Below, in pieces: positions 21,540 to 31,782 of a DNA stretch of 41,224 nt (the stretch's first letter is position 1; the number at the start of each line of letters is the position of its first letter). Source of the stretch: Burkholderiaceae bacterium. GTDB lineage: Bacteria > Pseudomonadota > Gammaproteobacteria > Burkholderiales > Burkholderiaceae. Made by a program: the position numbers and the translations under genes. The stretch is taken from positions 1 to 41,224 of the forward strand of contig CANCBK010000011.1 in the NCBI GenBank assembly GCA_947374315.1, written 5' to 3'. Under the pieces are notes generated by a model, which saw only the letters and a program-made list of their open reading frames with translations, made no database searches and was not told where the DNA came from.

Positions 21540-23213
21540 TTATTTAACCGACTTCTTTCCAAACAATTTATTGATCTGCCATTGCTGGGTAATAGATAGC
21601 AGATTGTTTACAACCCAGTACAAAACTAATCCAGCGGGAAAGAAGAAGAACATGACGGAGAAAACAAGTGGCATGTACATCATCACCTTGGCTTGAATTG
21701 GATCAGGCGGGGTTGGATTTAGTTTAGTTTGCGCAAACATCGAAGCTGCCATGATGATTGGTAGGATGTAATACGGGTCCGGAACTGACAAATCATGAAT
21801 CCAGCCAATCCAAGGTGCGCCACGCATTTCCACAGACGAAAGCAAAACCCAATATAAAGAAATAAACACGGGGATCTGAATTACCACGGGCAAACATCCA
21901 CCCAAAGGATTAATTTTTTCTTTGCGATACATTTCCATCATCGCTTGATTCAGTTTTTGTGGCTCACCCTTGTACTGCTCTTTCATGGCAAGCAATCTGG
22001 GTTGAACTTCTTTCATGCGCGCCATCGATTTGTAGCTTGCGGCAGATAAAGGGAAGAACACTAACTTAATGAGGATAGTGAGAAGAATGATTGACCAACC
22101 CCAGTTGCCAACATAAGCATGAATATTTTCCAACAACCAAAAAATGGGTTTGGCGAGAATGGTGAGGTAGCCATAATCTTTTAATAAGGCGAACCCAGGG
22201 GCAATAGTCTCCAGAGTACTTTCTTCTTGCGGACCAACAAAGAGTCTTGCCTTTTCAACTACAGTCGTGCCTGGAGCAACTACACCCAACGGGGTCTGCA
22301 TTCCAATACGATACAAGCCATCATCAATTCTTCCGGCATAAATATCGCGCGTAGATTTGTCGCTGGGGATCCAAGCGCTCGCAAAGTAATGCTGCACCAT
22401 CGCAACCCATGCTGGATCGCCAGCTGGCACCTGTGATGGAATGGTAATTTTATTTTTATCAATATCCGCAAAGGTTAACTTTCCAAATTTTTCTTTGCCC
22501 GTGTATGCAGCAGGCCCAGTGAAAGTACTTGCTGAAAACGCGCCATTGAAAGGGCCGATTTTTTTCTCTTGGGAAGCATCACGAACGATTTCGGTATACA
22601 GGACAAGTGGCGTAGCATTTGAACTGGCTTGTGTAACCCGATGACCAACATCCACAACATAGCTGCCAGGGTTTAGTAAGAATGTTTTTTCTAGTTTGAC
22701 GCCATTGCGCTCACTTACCAAAACAATAAATGGTCGACCAGACCCGTCTTTGCCTGACTGAGCCAACTTAAATGTACTGGTGTGGTTTGGTAGGTCTGTG
22801 TTGCCTAACGCGATTAAACCCGAACGTGCAAAATATTTATGTGTCGGCGTGTATTGAAAAAGTTCAACCGGCTTTTTATCTGCGGTGAGCTCTTTAAGCA
22901 ACTTGGCATCAATAATGTTGGCACCATTGGCGCTAATCTCAAGAGCGAGCACATCATTTTGTAAAACAAATTTTTCTGACGATTCGATCGCGCTTGCACT
23001 GACAGCTGGTGCTTGGGTTGAAGTCGGAATATTGGGATTTTGAGCTGGTGAAGGTATGTCCACCTTGCTTGTTGACGCCTGGTTCGCCGGGACACTATTT
23101 GTGACGCCACCACCAAACATGGATGGCTTACCCTCATGAACCTGCCAGTTGTTGTAGAGCATCAGACCCGACATGGAGAAGACTGCCCAAAGAATCGTTT
23201 TTTTAAAGTCCAT
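21540..23213 (-). CDS. yidC: Membrane protein insertase YidC
   Basis: A 557-residue inner-membrane insertase that inserts proteins alone or with SecYEG, including ATP synthase subunit c, which is encoded at the other end of this window. One N-terminal anchor (MDFKKTILWAVFSMSGLMLYNNW) leads to a large periplasmic beta domain (about 50-340), then the five-helix core: NWGWSIILLTILIKLVFFPL with the hydrophilic-groove Arg/Lys region, MARMKEVQPRLLAMKEQYKG (cytosolic coiled hairpin), and GGCLPVVIQIPVFISLYWVL. It ends with a basic tail. The gene starts 10 nt after yidD ends, in the same operon. Confidence 0.97.
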   Translation of the reverse strand: MDFKKTILWAVFSMSGLMLYNNWQVHEGKPSMFGGGVTNSVPANQASTSKVDIPSPAQNPNIPTSTQAPAVSASAIESSEKFVLQNDVLALEISANGANIIDAKLLKELTADKKPVELFQYTPTHKYFARSGLIALGNTDLPNHTSTFKLAQSGKDGSGRPFIVLVSERNGVKLEKTFLLNPGSYVVDVGHRVTQASSNATPLVLYTEIVRDASQEKKIGPFNGAFSASTFTGPAAYTGKEKFGKLTFADIDKNKITIPSQVPAGDPAWVAMVQHYFASAWIPSDKSTRDIYAGRIDDGLYRIGMQTPLGVVAPGTTVVEKARLFVGPQEESTLETIAPGFALLKDYGYLTILAKPIFWLLENIHAYVGNWGWSIILLTILIKLVFFPLSAASYKSMARMKEVQPRLLAMKEQYKGEPQKLNQAMMEMYRKEKINPLGGCLPVVIQIPVFISLYWVLLSSVEMRGAPWIGWIHDLSVPDPYYILPIIMAASMFAQTKLNPTPPDPIQAKVMMYMPLVFSVMFFFFPAGLVLYWVVNNLLSITQQWQINKLFGKKSVK

Positions 23214-23223
23214 TTGCGTTCAC

Positions 23224-23460
23224 TTAATAATGAGGTGTTTGTTTTACAACGGGGTCATAGCCGCCCTCTGACCATGGATTACAGCGCAAAATGCGCCAAG
23301 TCATCAGTCTAAGGCTTTTGAAAAATCCGTAATGGGCAAAGCAGTCGCATGCATATTGGGAGCAAGAAGGCTCAAACTTACACTGCATCCCAACAAAAGG
23401 ACTGAGCGTAATTTGATAAAGCCTCACAAACTTGACGGCGACTTTGTTCAATGGGTGCAC
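23224..23460 (-). CDS. yidD: Membrane protein insertion efficiency factor YidD
   Basis: A 78-residue YidD protein with the full signature: VRLYQITLSPFVGMQCKFEP, SCSQYACDCFAHYGFFKSL and RILRCNPWSEGGYDPV. It attaches to the membrane by an amphipathic N-terminal helix and assists YidC. It starts with GTG at 23460, a single base after the rnpA stop, so translation is probably coupled to rnpA. Confidence 0.93.
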   Translation of the reverse strand: MHPLNKVAVKFVRLYQITLSPFVGMQCKFEPSCSQYACDCFAHYGFFKSLRLMTWRILRCNPWSEGGYDPVVKQTPHY

Positions 23461-23461
23461 G

Positions 23462-23779
23462 CTAGATTAATCCTGTGACTTGCGTCCGCAGAGCATCTTT
23501 TTCTTTTTTTCTAAGTCTGCCGCGGGTTTCACGACCAATTGGTTTTTTCAGCTTCACAACAACATCGCTGTTGAGGGTAGCTGCTTGAGCGCTTCGAACG
23601 ATTTCTCGAATCATGCGCTTTAATTGGTTGCGATCTACCGCACGTTTTGCTAATTTTTTAGCAACCGCAATTCCTAGATCAGGTTTTGCGCCCTGACTCG
23701 AAGATGCCAAATACATGCCCCAGTACAAAGTTGTCTTGGGGCGCGTCTTTAGTAACTCAGAAATCCTAGCGCTATTCAA
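23462..23779 (-). CDS. rnpA: Ribonuclease P protein component
   Basis: A 105-residue basic protein, the protein subunit of RNase P, which trims tRNA 5' leaders. The family motif KLAKRAVDRNQLKRMIREIV contains the RNR-like core. The N-terminal part is short for the family (commonly about 115-120 residues), and the only suitable start is TTG at 23779, 8 nt after the rpmH stop. Poor start signals suggest reinitiation after rpmH, which would keep its output low relative to L34. Confidence 0.92.
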   Translation of the reverse strand: MNSARISELLKTRPKTTLYWGMYLASSSQGAKPDLGIAVAKKLAKRAVDRNQLKRMIREIVRSAQAATLNSDVVVKLKKPIGRETRGRLRKKEKDALRTQVTGLI

Positions 23780-23787
23780 CTGCTAAA

Positions 23788-23922
23788 TTAAACAGCCAAA
23801 CGTTTGCGGCCTTTAGCGCGACGTGCGTTTAATACTGCGCGACCACTCTTTGTTTTCATACGAATACGAAATCCGTGAGTGCGTTTGCGACGTGTTACTG
23901 AGGGTTGGTACGTTCTTTTCAT
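23788..23922 (-). CDS. rpmH: 50S ribosomal protein L34
   Basis: A 44-residue L34 starting [20 protein letters not shown] and ending KGRKRLAV, matching the universal family in length and sequence. It is the first minus-strand gene left of the origin and leads the rpmH-rnpA-yidD-yidC-mnmE run. Confidence 0.98.
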
Positions 23923-24144
23923 GATTCATCCTGCAAAACCCAGTATTTTCCTTGTTGCGCAGCAAAAGGTCAACCAGTGTTGATGAATATATAGGTATTT
24001 TTCTCTATTTTATAGGGGGATTTTTTATAACAAATTGATTTAAATGAAGTTTTTTCTTTTATCCACAAGTTATCCACAGGTTTTCCACGATTTACTGGCT
24101 TGTGGATAACTTTATGAGATCGCTACAATGGATCCTCCAAAAAT
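23923..24144. promoter_or_regulatory. oriC-type DnaA-box cluster and dnaA/rpmH divergent promoter region
   Basis: Perfect TTATCCACA boxes stand at 24059-24067 and 24070-24078 (plus) and 24101-24109 (minus), with a weaker TTTTCCACG at 24081-24089. To their left, 23985-24058 is very AT-rich (TATTTTATAG, ATTTTTTATAACAAATTG), a candidate unwinding element. The cluster is 36 bp from the dnaA start, so it also suits dnaA autoregulation. The gene strand switches exactly here. Confidence 0.85.
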
Positions 24145-25569
24145 ATGAGCAACTTACAGAATCCCCCCACCTTGAATTCACTTAGCCCACTGAGGTTTTG
24201 GGACGACGCCCTTGGCATGCTTGCGCGCGAGCTCTCCCCCCAACAATTTAAAACCTGGATTCAACCATTAAACCTGGTTTCCTATGATGAAAGTGAGCAA
24301 TTACTCACAGTAGGAGCTCCAAATAGATTCAAACTTGATTGGACAAAGAAGACTTTTTCCGACCGGTTCCAGGAGATGGCAGATCAATATTTCGGCCACC
24401 CAATTACATTAAGCTTTGTACTAAATGTAGATGGGGTGGGGGCACAAACCCCCGAAATAAGCACCCCAAAAGAAAGATTTGAGCCCTCCGAGACACTTAT
24501 TAATCCAGATAGCACCTCAACTGAGGAGCAGGCTTTTGAGATTGAAGATCACTCTAAGCTCAATCCCAACCTCACTTTTGAGACTTTTGTAACCGGCAAA
24601 GCCAATCAGCTGGCAAGGGCCGCATCGATTCAAGTTGCCCACAACCCCGGCACATCCTACAACCCTATGTTTTTATATGGGGGTGTGGGGCTTGGTAAAA
24701 CGCATTTGATCCACGCCATTGGAAATCACCTTTTAAAAGAAAAACCGAATGCCCGCATTCGCTACATTCATGCTGAGCAATACGTGTCAGATGTGGTGCG
24801 GGCCTATCAGCAAAAGGCTTTTGACAGGTTTAAGCGTTACTACCACTCTTTGGATCTCTTGTTAATTGACGATATTCAATTCTTTAGCGGGAAATCCAGG
24901 ACCCAAGAGGAATTCTTTTACGCCTTTGAGGCCCTCTTAAGTAATAAGGCCCAAGTCATTATTACGAGCGACACCTACCCTAAAGAAATGGCTGGAATTG
25001 ATGATCGGCTGATATCTCGATTTGACTCCGGCTTAACTGTGGCCATTGAGCCGCCTGAGTTGGAGATGCGCGTCGCCATTTTGATGAAAAAAGCCTTAAT
25101 AGAGGGCATCCCCATGAGTGAGGATGTCGCCTTCTTTGTAGCTAAGCATTTGCGCTCAAATGTTCGTGAGCTAGAGGGCGCTCTACGCAAGATCTTGGCC
25201 TTCGTCCGCTTTCATGGGAAAGAGGTGACTATTGATGTGGCTAGGACCGCCCTTAAAGACCTACTTTCTATTCAAAATCGACAGATTTCAGTGGAAAACA
25301 TCCAAAAGGCAGTGGCCGATTTTTATAGCATCAAGGTTGCTGATATGTATTCCAAGAAGCGTCCAGCAAATATTGCTCGCCCACGACAAATTGCCATGTT
25401 TATGGCCAAAGAATTGACCCAAAAAAGCCTCCCAGAGATTGGGGAGTTATTTGGTGGACGAGACCACACCACCGTTTTACATGCCGTACGGAAGATTGGT
25501 GAGGAGCGCTCACATGACGGCCAACTGAACCATGAGATCCATGTAATCGAACAAACCTTAAAGTCTTAG
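24145..25569 (+). CDS. dnaA: Chromosomal replication initiator protein DnaA
   Basis: A 474-residue initiator with all four domains. Domain I (1-90) mediates DnaB and self contacts, with [15 protein letters not shown] Ser/Glu-rich linker (about 100-137) follows. The AAA+ domain has Walker [17 protein letters not shown] (179-194), Walker [11 protein letters not shown] (238-247) and sensor motifs through [10 protein letters not shown]. Domain IV has the DnaA-box-binding helix-turn-helix with [15 protein letters not shown]. It opens plus-strand transcription at the origin, with DnaA boxes on both sides, and is followed by dnaN after 265 nt. Confidence 0.98.
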   Translation: MSNLQNPPTLNSLSPLRFWDDALGMLARELSPQQFKTWIQPLNLVSYDESEQLLTVGAPNRFKLDWTKKTFSDRFQEMADQYFGHPITLSFVLNVDGVGAQTPEISTPKERFEPSETLINPDSTSTEEQAFEIEDHSKLNPNLTFETFVTGKANQLARAASIQVAHNPGTSYNPMFLYGGVGLGKTHLIHAIGNHLLKEKPNARIRYIHAEQYVSDVVRAYQQKAFDRFKRYYHSLDLLLIDDIQFFSGKSRTQEEFFYAFEALLSNKAQVIITSDTYPKEMAGIDDRLISRFDSGLTVAIEPPELEMRVAILMKKALIEGIPMSEDVAFFVAKHLRSNVRELEGALRKILAFVRFHGKEVTIDVARTALKDLLSIQNRQISVENIQKAVADFYSIKVADMYSKKRPANIARPRQIAMFMAKELTQKSLPEIGELFGGRDHTTVLHAVRKIGEERSHDGQLNHEIHVIEQTLKS

Positions 25570-25579
25570 GTTTTTTCCC

Positions 25580-25778
25580 TGTGGATAAGGCTGTGGATAG
25601 CTCAATGGATAACTTTGGGGATAGCATGTGGATAAATTGTGGAAAACTTGTGCTTCATGCAAAAATAGGGTGCCAATAGAAAGTTATCCAATATTTATGC
25701 AGTGCTTATACAAAAGTTTTCCACAGGTTTTTTTGGTTTTAACATATTGATTTATATATAGTTTTTGAGTTATCCACC
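25580..25778. promoter_or_regulatory. Second DnaA-box cluster between dnaA and dnaN
   Basis: Perfect boxes (TGTGGATAA, minus orientation) lie at 25580-25588 and 25627-25635. Boxes fitting TTWTNCACA lie at 25638-25646 (TGTGGAAAA) and 25717-25725 (TTTTCCACA). One-mismatch boxes occur at 25592-25600 and 25770-25778, and weaker ones near 25604, 25616 and 25684. The stretch 25726-25768 is nearly all A/T and resembles an unwinding element. This is as strong an origin candidate as the cluster upstream of dnaA; the two may form a bipartite oriC. The dnaN promoter is also in this 265-nt gap. Confidence 0.8.
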
Positions 25779-25834
25779 GAAATAACGAGCCTTATTACTA
25801 TTACTAATAAGATATATACAAGGATTTAAAAGCA

Positions 25835-26950
25835 ATGCAACTCGTAAACACTTCACGTGACAGTTTGTTAAAGCCCCTTCAGGTTGTTAGTGGGATTGTT
25901 GAACGTCGACACACCTTACCTATCTTGGCAAACCTATTGTTTAAAAAGCAAGGTGACAAAGTGTCTTTTGTGTCTACCGATATTGAAATTCAAATTACGA
26001 CAAATGCCAGTTTCGGTGTTGGTTCTGAGGATGTAACCACTACAGTGGCTGCTAGAAAATTACTTGATATTTTGCGCGCACTTCCAGAGGGCCCGGTTGC
26101 TCTTAACCTTAAAGACAACAAGATGGTTGTTCAAAGTGGAAAAAGCCGTTTTTCTTTGCAGACCCTATCGGCAACCGAGTTTCCTGTAATGCAAAGTGTT
26201 GGCGAGGTGACTGCCAATTGGAAGATGACTCAAAAAAGCTTTCGTCAGTTGGTTAGCCAAGTTCACTTTGCGATGGCACAACAAGACATTCGCTACTACC
26301 TGAATGGCATGTTATTGGTGGTTGAGGGTAAACAAGTTATCGCGGTTGCTACAGATGGTCATCGCTTAGCCTATTCCCAGGTTGAGTTAGCGGAGGCCCC
26401 TACAGGTTCCGGACAAAAACAGGAAATCATTATTCCTCGTAAAACGATTTTGGAGTGTCAACACCTTCTTGAGGATTCCGATGAGTTGTTGGAGATGAGC
26501 CTTACTTCCAATCAGGTGAAGTTTACTTTTGGTGATATTGAATTAATTTCTAAATTAGTTGAAGGTAAGTTCCCTGATTTTCAAAGAGTTATTCCAAAGG
26601 GGCATAAAAACTCTTTAATTGTAGGTCGTGATGTGCTGCAATCCGCACTTCAGCGCGCAGCAATTTTGACGACAGATAAATTTAAAGGTGTGCGCTTTTC
26701 ACTGTCACCTAATCGCATCACGGTTCAATCTACCAATGCCGAGCAAGAAGAGGCGCAAGAAGAAATTGAAACGGAATACAGTGGTGACGCTGTTGAGATT
26801 GGATTTAATGTAAGTTATTTATTAGATGTTTTATCAAACTTGAAGAATGAAAAAATTCAAATCAGCTTGGGCGACGCCAATAGTAGTGCTGTCATCACCC
26901 TTCCCGGTTCTGAAGACTTCAAGTATGTTGTGATGCCAATGCGTATTTAA
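25835..26950 (+). CDS. dnaN: DNA polymerase III beta subunit (sliding clamp)
   Basis: A 371-residue clamp protein, which dimerises into a ring that holds polymerase III on DNA. Three repeated clamp folds are visible; hallmarks are VVSGIVERRHTLPILANLL, YYLNGMLLVVEGKQVIAVAT, DGHRLAYS and the C-terminal YVVMPMRI that helps form the ligand pocket. Length is normal. It lies between dnaA and gyrB in the standard order. Confidence 0.98.
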   Translation: MQLVNTSRDSLLKPLQVVSGIVERRHTLPILANLLFKKQGDKVSFVSTDIEIQITTNASFGVGSEDVTTTVAARKLLDILRALPEGPVALNLKDNKMVVQSGKSRFSLQTLSATEFPVMQSVGEVTANWKMTQKSFRQLVSQVHFAMAQQDIRYYLNGMLLVVEGKQVIAVATDGHRLAYSQVELAEAPTGSGQKQEIIIPRKTILECQHLLEDSDELLEMSLTSNQVKFTFGDIELISKLVEGKFPDFQRVIPKGHKNSLIVGRDVLQSALQRAAILTTDKFKGVRFSLSPNRITVQSTNAEQEEAQEEIETEYSGDAVEIGFNVSYLLDVLSNLKNEKIQISLGDANSSAVITLPGSEDFKYVVMPMRI

Positions 26951-26955
26951 TTTAG

Positions 26956-29460
<2,505 letters not shown>

Positions 29461-29466
29461 AACCAA

Positions 29467-29961
29467 ATGGCTAAAAAGAAATTATCGCCACCCAGTGTGG
29501 ACAAGTCTTGTATTGTTGTGAAATCTTCACCGATTCACGGCAAGGGTGTTTTTGCGGCTAAGCCAATTAAAAAAGGTGCAGCCATTATTGAATACAAAGG
29601 TGAGCGCATCAGTTGGAAGCTCGCTGAGAAGCGGCACCCTCATGACCCAAAAGACCCAAACCATACCTTTTATTTTTCACTGGAGGATGGTCGTTGCATT
29701 GACGCTAAATACGGCGGTAATGCGGCACGCTGGATTAATCACTCTTGCAGCCCTAGCTGTGAAACCCGCGAAGATAGTTTTATTGGAGAGCCTCGCGTTT
29801 TTATTTATGCGAAGCGCAATCTTAAGGTGGGTGAAGAGCTTTTTTATGATTACTCTCTTGATGTCGAGGGGCGCATAACAAAAAAAATGAAAAAAGATTA
29901 TGAGTGTCGTTGTGGTGCTAAAAAGTGTCGGGGCACAATGCTGTCTCTCGACAATAAATAA
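29467..29961 (+). CDS. SET-domain protein (lysine-methyltransferase-like)
   Basis: A 164-residue protein that is essentially a stand-alone SET domain. S-adenosylmethionine-binding SSPIHGKGVFAAKPIKKG (residues about 18-35), ARWINHSCSPSCETR (the NHS motif, about 93-107) and GEELFYDYSL with the catalytic Tyr are all present. A post-SET-like ECRCGAKKCRGTML closes the protein and could bind zinc together with the NHSCSPSC cysteine. SET enzymes methylate protein lysines. Bacterial members exist, but targets are poorly known. The gene begins 6 nt after gyrB, so it is probably co-transcribed. A DNA-associated or ribosomal protein target is a guess. Confidence 0.85.
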   Translation: MAKKKLSPPSVDKSCIVVKSSPIHGKGVFAAKPIKKGAAIIEYKGERISWKLAEKRHPHDPKDPNHTFYFSLEDGRCIDAKYGGNAARWINHSCSPSCETREDSFIGEPRVFIYAKRNLKVGEELFYDYSLDVEGRITKKMKKDYECRCGAKKCRGTMLSLDNK

Positions 29962-29972
29962 AGTTTTTTGTA

Positions 29973-30197
29973 GTGCTATTCATTACCATTCAAGATTTAG
30001 AGGCCGCGATTAATTATTGGCGCAGCCAGTCACCAGCCTTTGGGGAAGAGCTTCATTTATGCCCAGAGGCCGGTGCTCTTGCAAAACCTTATGCGCTCAT
30101 GATCATTCAAGGCTCACAAAGGGTTCTGATGGATGTTTTGGATGAGGCCGCAAAATCTGCAATTCATCAATATTTAAAAACTATCCAAACAAACTAA
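29973..30197 (+). CDS. DUF3717 family protein
   Basis: A 74-residue soluble protein matching the DUF3717 family common in Burkholderiales: ITIQDLEAAINYWRSQSPAF, ELHLCPEAGALAKPYALMII and a C-terminal helix. Function is unknown. It starts with GTG at 29973, 11 nt after the SET-domain gene stops, so gyrB-SET-DUF3717 looks like one transcript. A GC hairpin follows at 30198-30216. Confidence 0.8.
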   Translation: MLFITIQDLEAAINYWRSQSPAFGEELHLCPEAGALAKPYALMIIQGSQRVLMDVLDEAAKSAIHQYLKTIQTN

Positions 30198-30216
30198 ACC
30201 CCATTCCTTTTGGGGT
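30198..30216 (+). terminator. Weak hairpin after the DUF3717 gene
   Basis: ACCCCA and TGGGGT pair around a 7-nt loop directly after the stop codon. No T-run follows, so termination may be partial. Confidence 0.4.
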
Positions 30217-30297
30217 GTAGGGTTATCGCTATATTGGTAACTGGGTTCTTAATGTATCCTCAAATTCTTGCCCAACAAAGGGTATAAGGACTTGAGC

Positions 30298-31059
30298 TTG
30301 CAAGAAACAATATTAAAAACAATTGGCCTTGGAAAAACTTTTAAAGGTTTTTCTGCGGTGAGTGATGTCAATCTGGATGTCACCCGTGGAACTATCCACG
30401 CCTTGATTGGGCCAAACGGCGCTGGCAAAACCACCTGCTTTAATCTTCTTACAAAATTTTTAGAGCCAACAAGCGGGCAAATCTTATTTAATGGTTTTGA
30501 CATTACCAAAGAGAAGCCTGCCCAAATTGCGCGTCGGGGTGTTGTGCGCTCCTTTCAAATCTCAGCCGTTTTCCCACATTTAAGTGTTTTAGAAAATGTT
30601 CGTGTTGCACTGCAACAAGGTTTGGGCACTGAACTTCACTTTTGGAAATCTGGGCAATCTCTTAATGCGCTTAATGAGCGCGCTGAGGAGCTTTTGTGTG
30701 AGGTTGGTTTGGCTGATTTTGCGCAGGAAGAAACCCTTAATCTAGCTTATGGCCGTAAAAGAGCTTTGGAAATAGCTACCACAATGGCAATGGAGCCTGA
30801 ATTGATGCTGTTGGATGAGCCCACTCAAGGCATGGGTCATGAGGATGTAGAGCGCGTTACGGAGCTGATAGATCGCGTGGCCAAGGGCCGCACCATCTTG
30901 ATGGTGGAGCACAACATGAAGGTGGTTTCCTCAATCGCTGATCGAATTTCCGTTTTACAGCGGGGCTCCATTTTGGCTGAAGGTTCGTATCACGAGGTAT
31001 CAAGCAACCCATTGGTGGTTGAGGCCTACATGGGTAGTCATGGGGGCGATACCATATGA
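30298..31059 (+). CDS. livG: Branched-chain amino-acid-type ABC transporter ATPase LivG
   Basis: A 253-residue ABC ATPase of the LivG class, one of two ATPases powering import through LivH/LivM. It has Walker A IGPNGAGKTTCFNLL, the LivG-type signature NLAYGRKRALEIATTMAM, Walker B LMLLDEPTQGM and the switch His of VEHNMKVV. The start is a TTG. I choose 30298 because AAGGA ends 7 nt before it and family length is reached; TTG codons at 30268 and 30292 are less well placed. It is the first gene of livG-livF-binding protein-livH-livM. Its stop overlaps livF by 4 nt. Confidence 0.9.
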   Translation: MQETILKTIGLGKTFKGFSAVSDVNLDVTRGTIHALIGPNGAGKTTCFNLLTKFLEPTSGQILFNGFDITKEKPAQIARRGVVRSFQISAVFPHLSVLENVRVALQQGLGTELHFWKSGQSLNALNERAEELLCEVGLADFAQEETLNLAYGRKRALEIATTMAMEPELMLLDEPTQGMGHEDVERVTELIDRVAKGRTILMVEHNMKVVSSIADRISVLQRGSILAEGSYHEVSSNPLVVEAYMGSHGGDTI

Positions 31060-31760
31060 GCAATATGGCATTAGAGGTTAAAAATTTAGAGTCTTGGTAT
31101 GGCGAGTCTCACATTCTTCATGGCGTGGACTTTGCTGTTCGTGATGGTGAGGTTGTCACCCTCTTGGGTAGAAATGGTGCGGGTCGCAGCACTATTCTGA
31201 AAACCATTTTAGGTCTAACGAGCAAAAGAGCGGGATCTGTAGAGGTTTATGGTACCCAAACCATTTCCATGCCAACGTACAAAATTGCCCGCTTGGGTGT
31301 TGGCTTTTGCCCAGAAGAGCGCGGTATTTTTGCGAGCTTAAGCACGGAAGAGAATTTATTGTTGTTGCCGGAGATTGCCTCTGGCGGCATGGGTTTAGAT
31401 GAAATTTATGAAATGTTCCCCAACCTCTACGAGAGGCGCAATAGTCCGGGCACTCGGCTATCCGGCGGTGAGCAACAAATGCTGGCAATGGCGCGCATTC
31501 TAAGGACGGGTGCAAAACTATTATTGTTGGACGAAATCACTGAAGGTTTGGCTCCAGTGATTGTCCAAAAACTCGGCGAGGTGGTTACTAATCTGCGCAA
31601 TAAGGGTTTCACTATTGTCTTGGTGGAGCAAAACTTCCGCTTTGCGGCACCTTTGGCTGATCGCCATTATGTCGTTGAGCATGGAAACGTGGTTGAGGTT
31701 GTAAATCAAAACGAGCTTACCGAAAAAGCAAGCTTATTAAATGAGTATCTTGGTGTTTAG
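31056..31760 (+). CDS. livF: Branched-chain amino-acid-type ABC transporter ATPase LivF
   Basis: A 234-residue ABC ATPase of the LivF class. Signature RLSGGEQQMLAMARIL, Walker B LLLLDEITEGLAP and switch His-like region VEQNFRFA are normal. The Walker A reads GRNGAGRST: the invariant lysine that contacts ATP phosphates is replaced by arginine. The change may weaken hydrolysis at this site, with LivG carrying the canonical lysine. Translation is coupled to livG through a 4-nt overlap. The binding-protein gene starts 22 nt downstream of the stop. Confidence 0.9.
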   Translation: MSNMALEVKNLESWYGESHILHGVDFAVRDGEVVTLLGRNGAGRSTILKTILGLTSKRAGSVEVYGTQTISMPTYKIARLGVGFCPEERGIFASLSTEENLLLLPEIASGGMGLDEIYEMFPNLYERRNSPGTRLSGGEQQMLAMARILRTGAKLLLLDEITEGLAPVIVQKLGEVVTNLRNKGFTIVLVEQNFRFAAPLADRHYVVEHGNVVEVVNQNELTEKASLLNEYLGV

Positions 31761-31782
31761 TGGTTGTTTAGAGGAGACAAAA

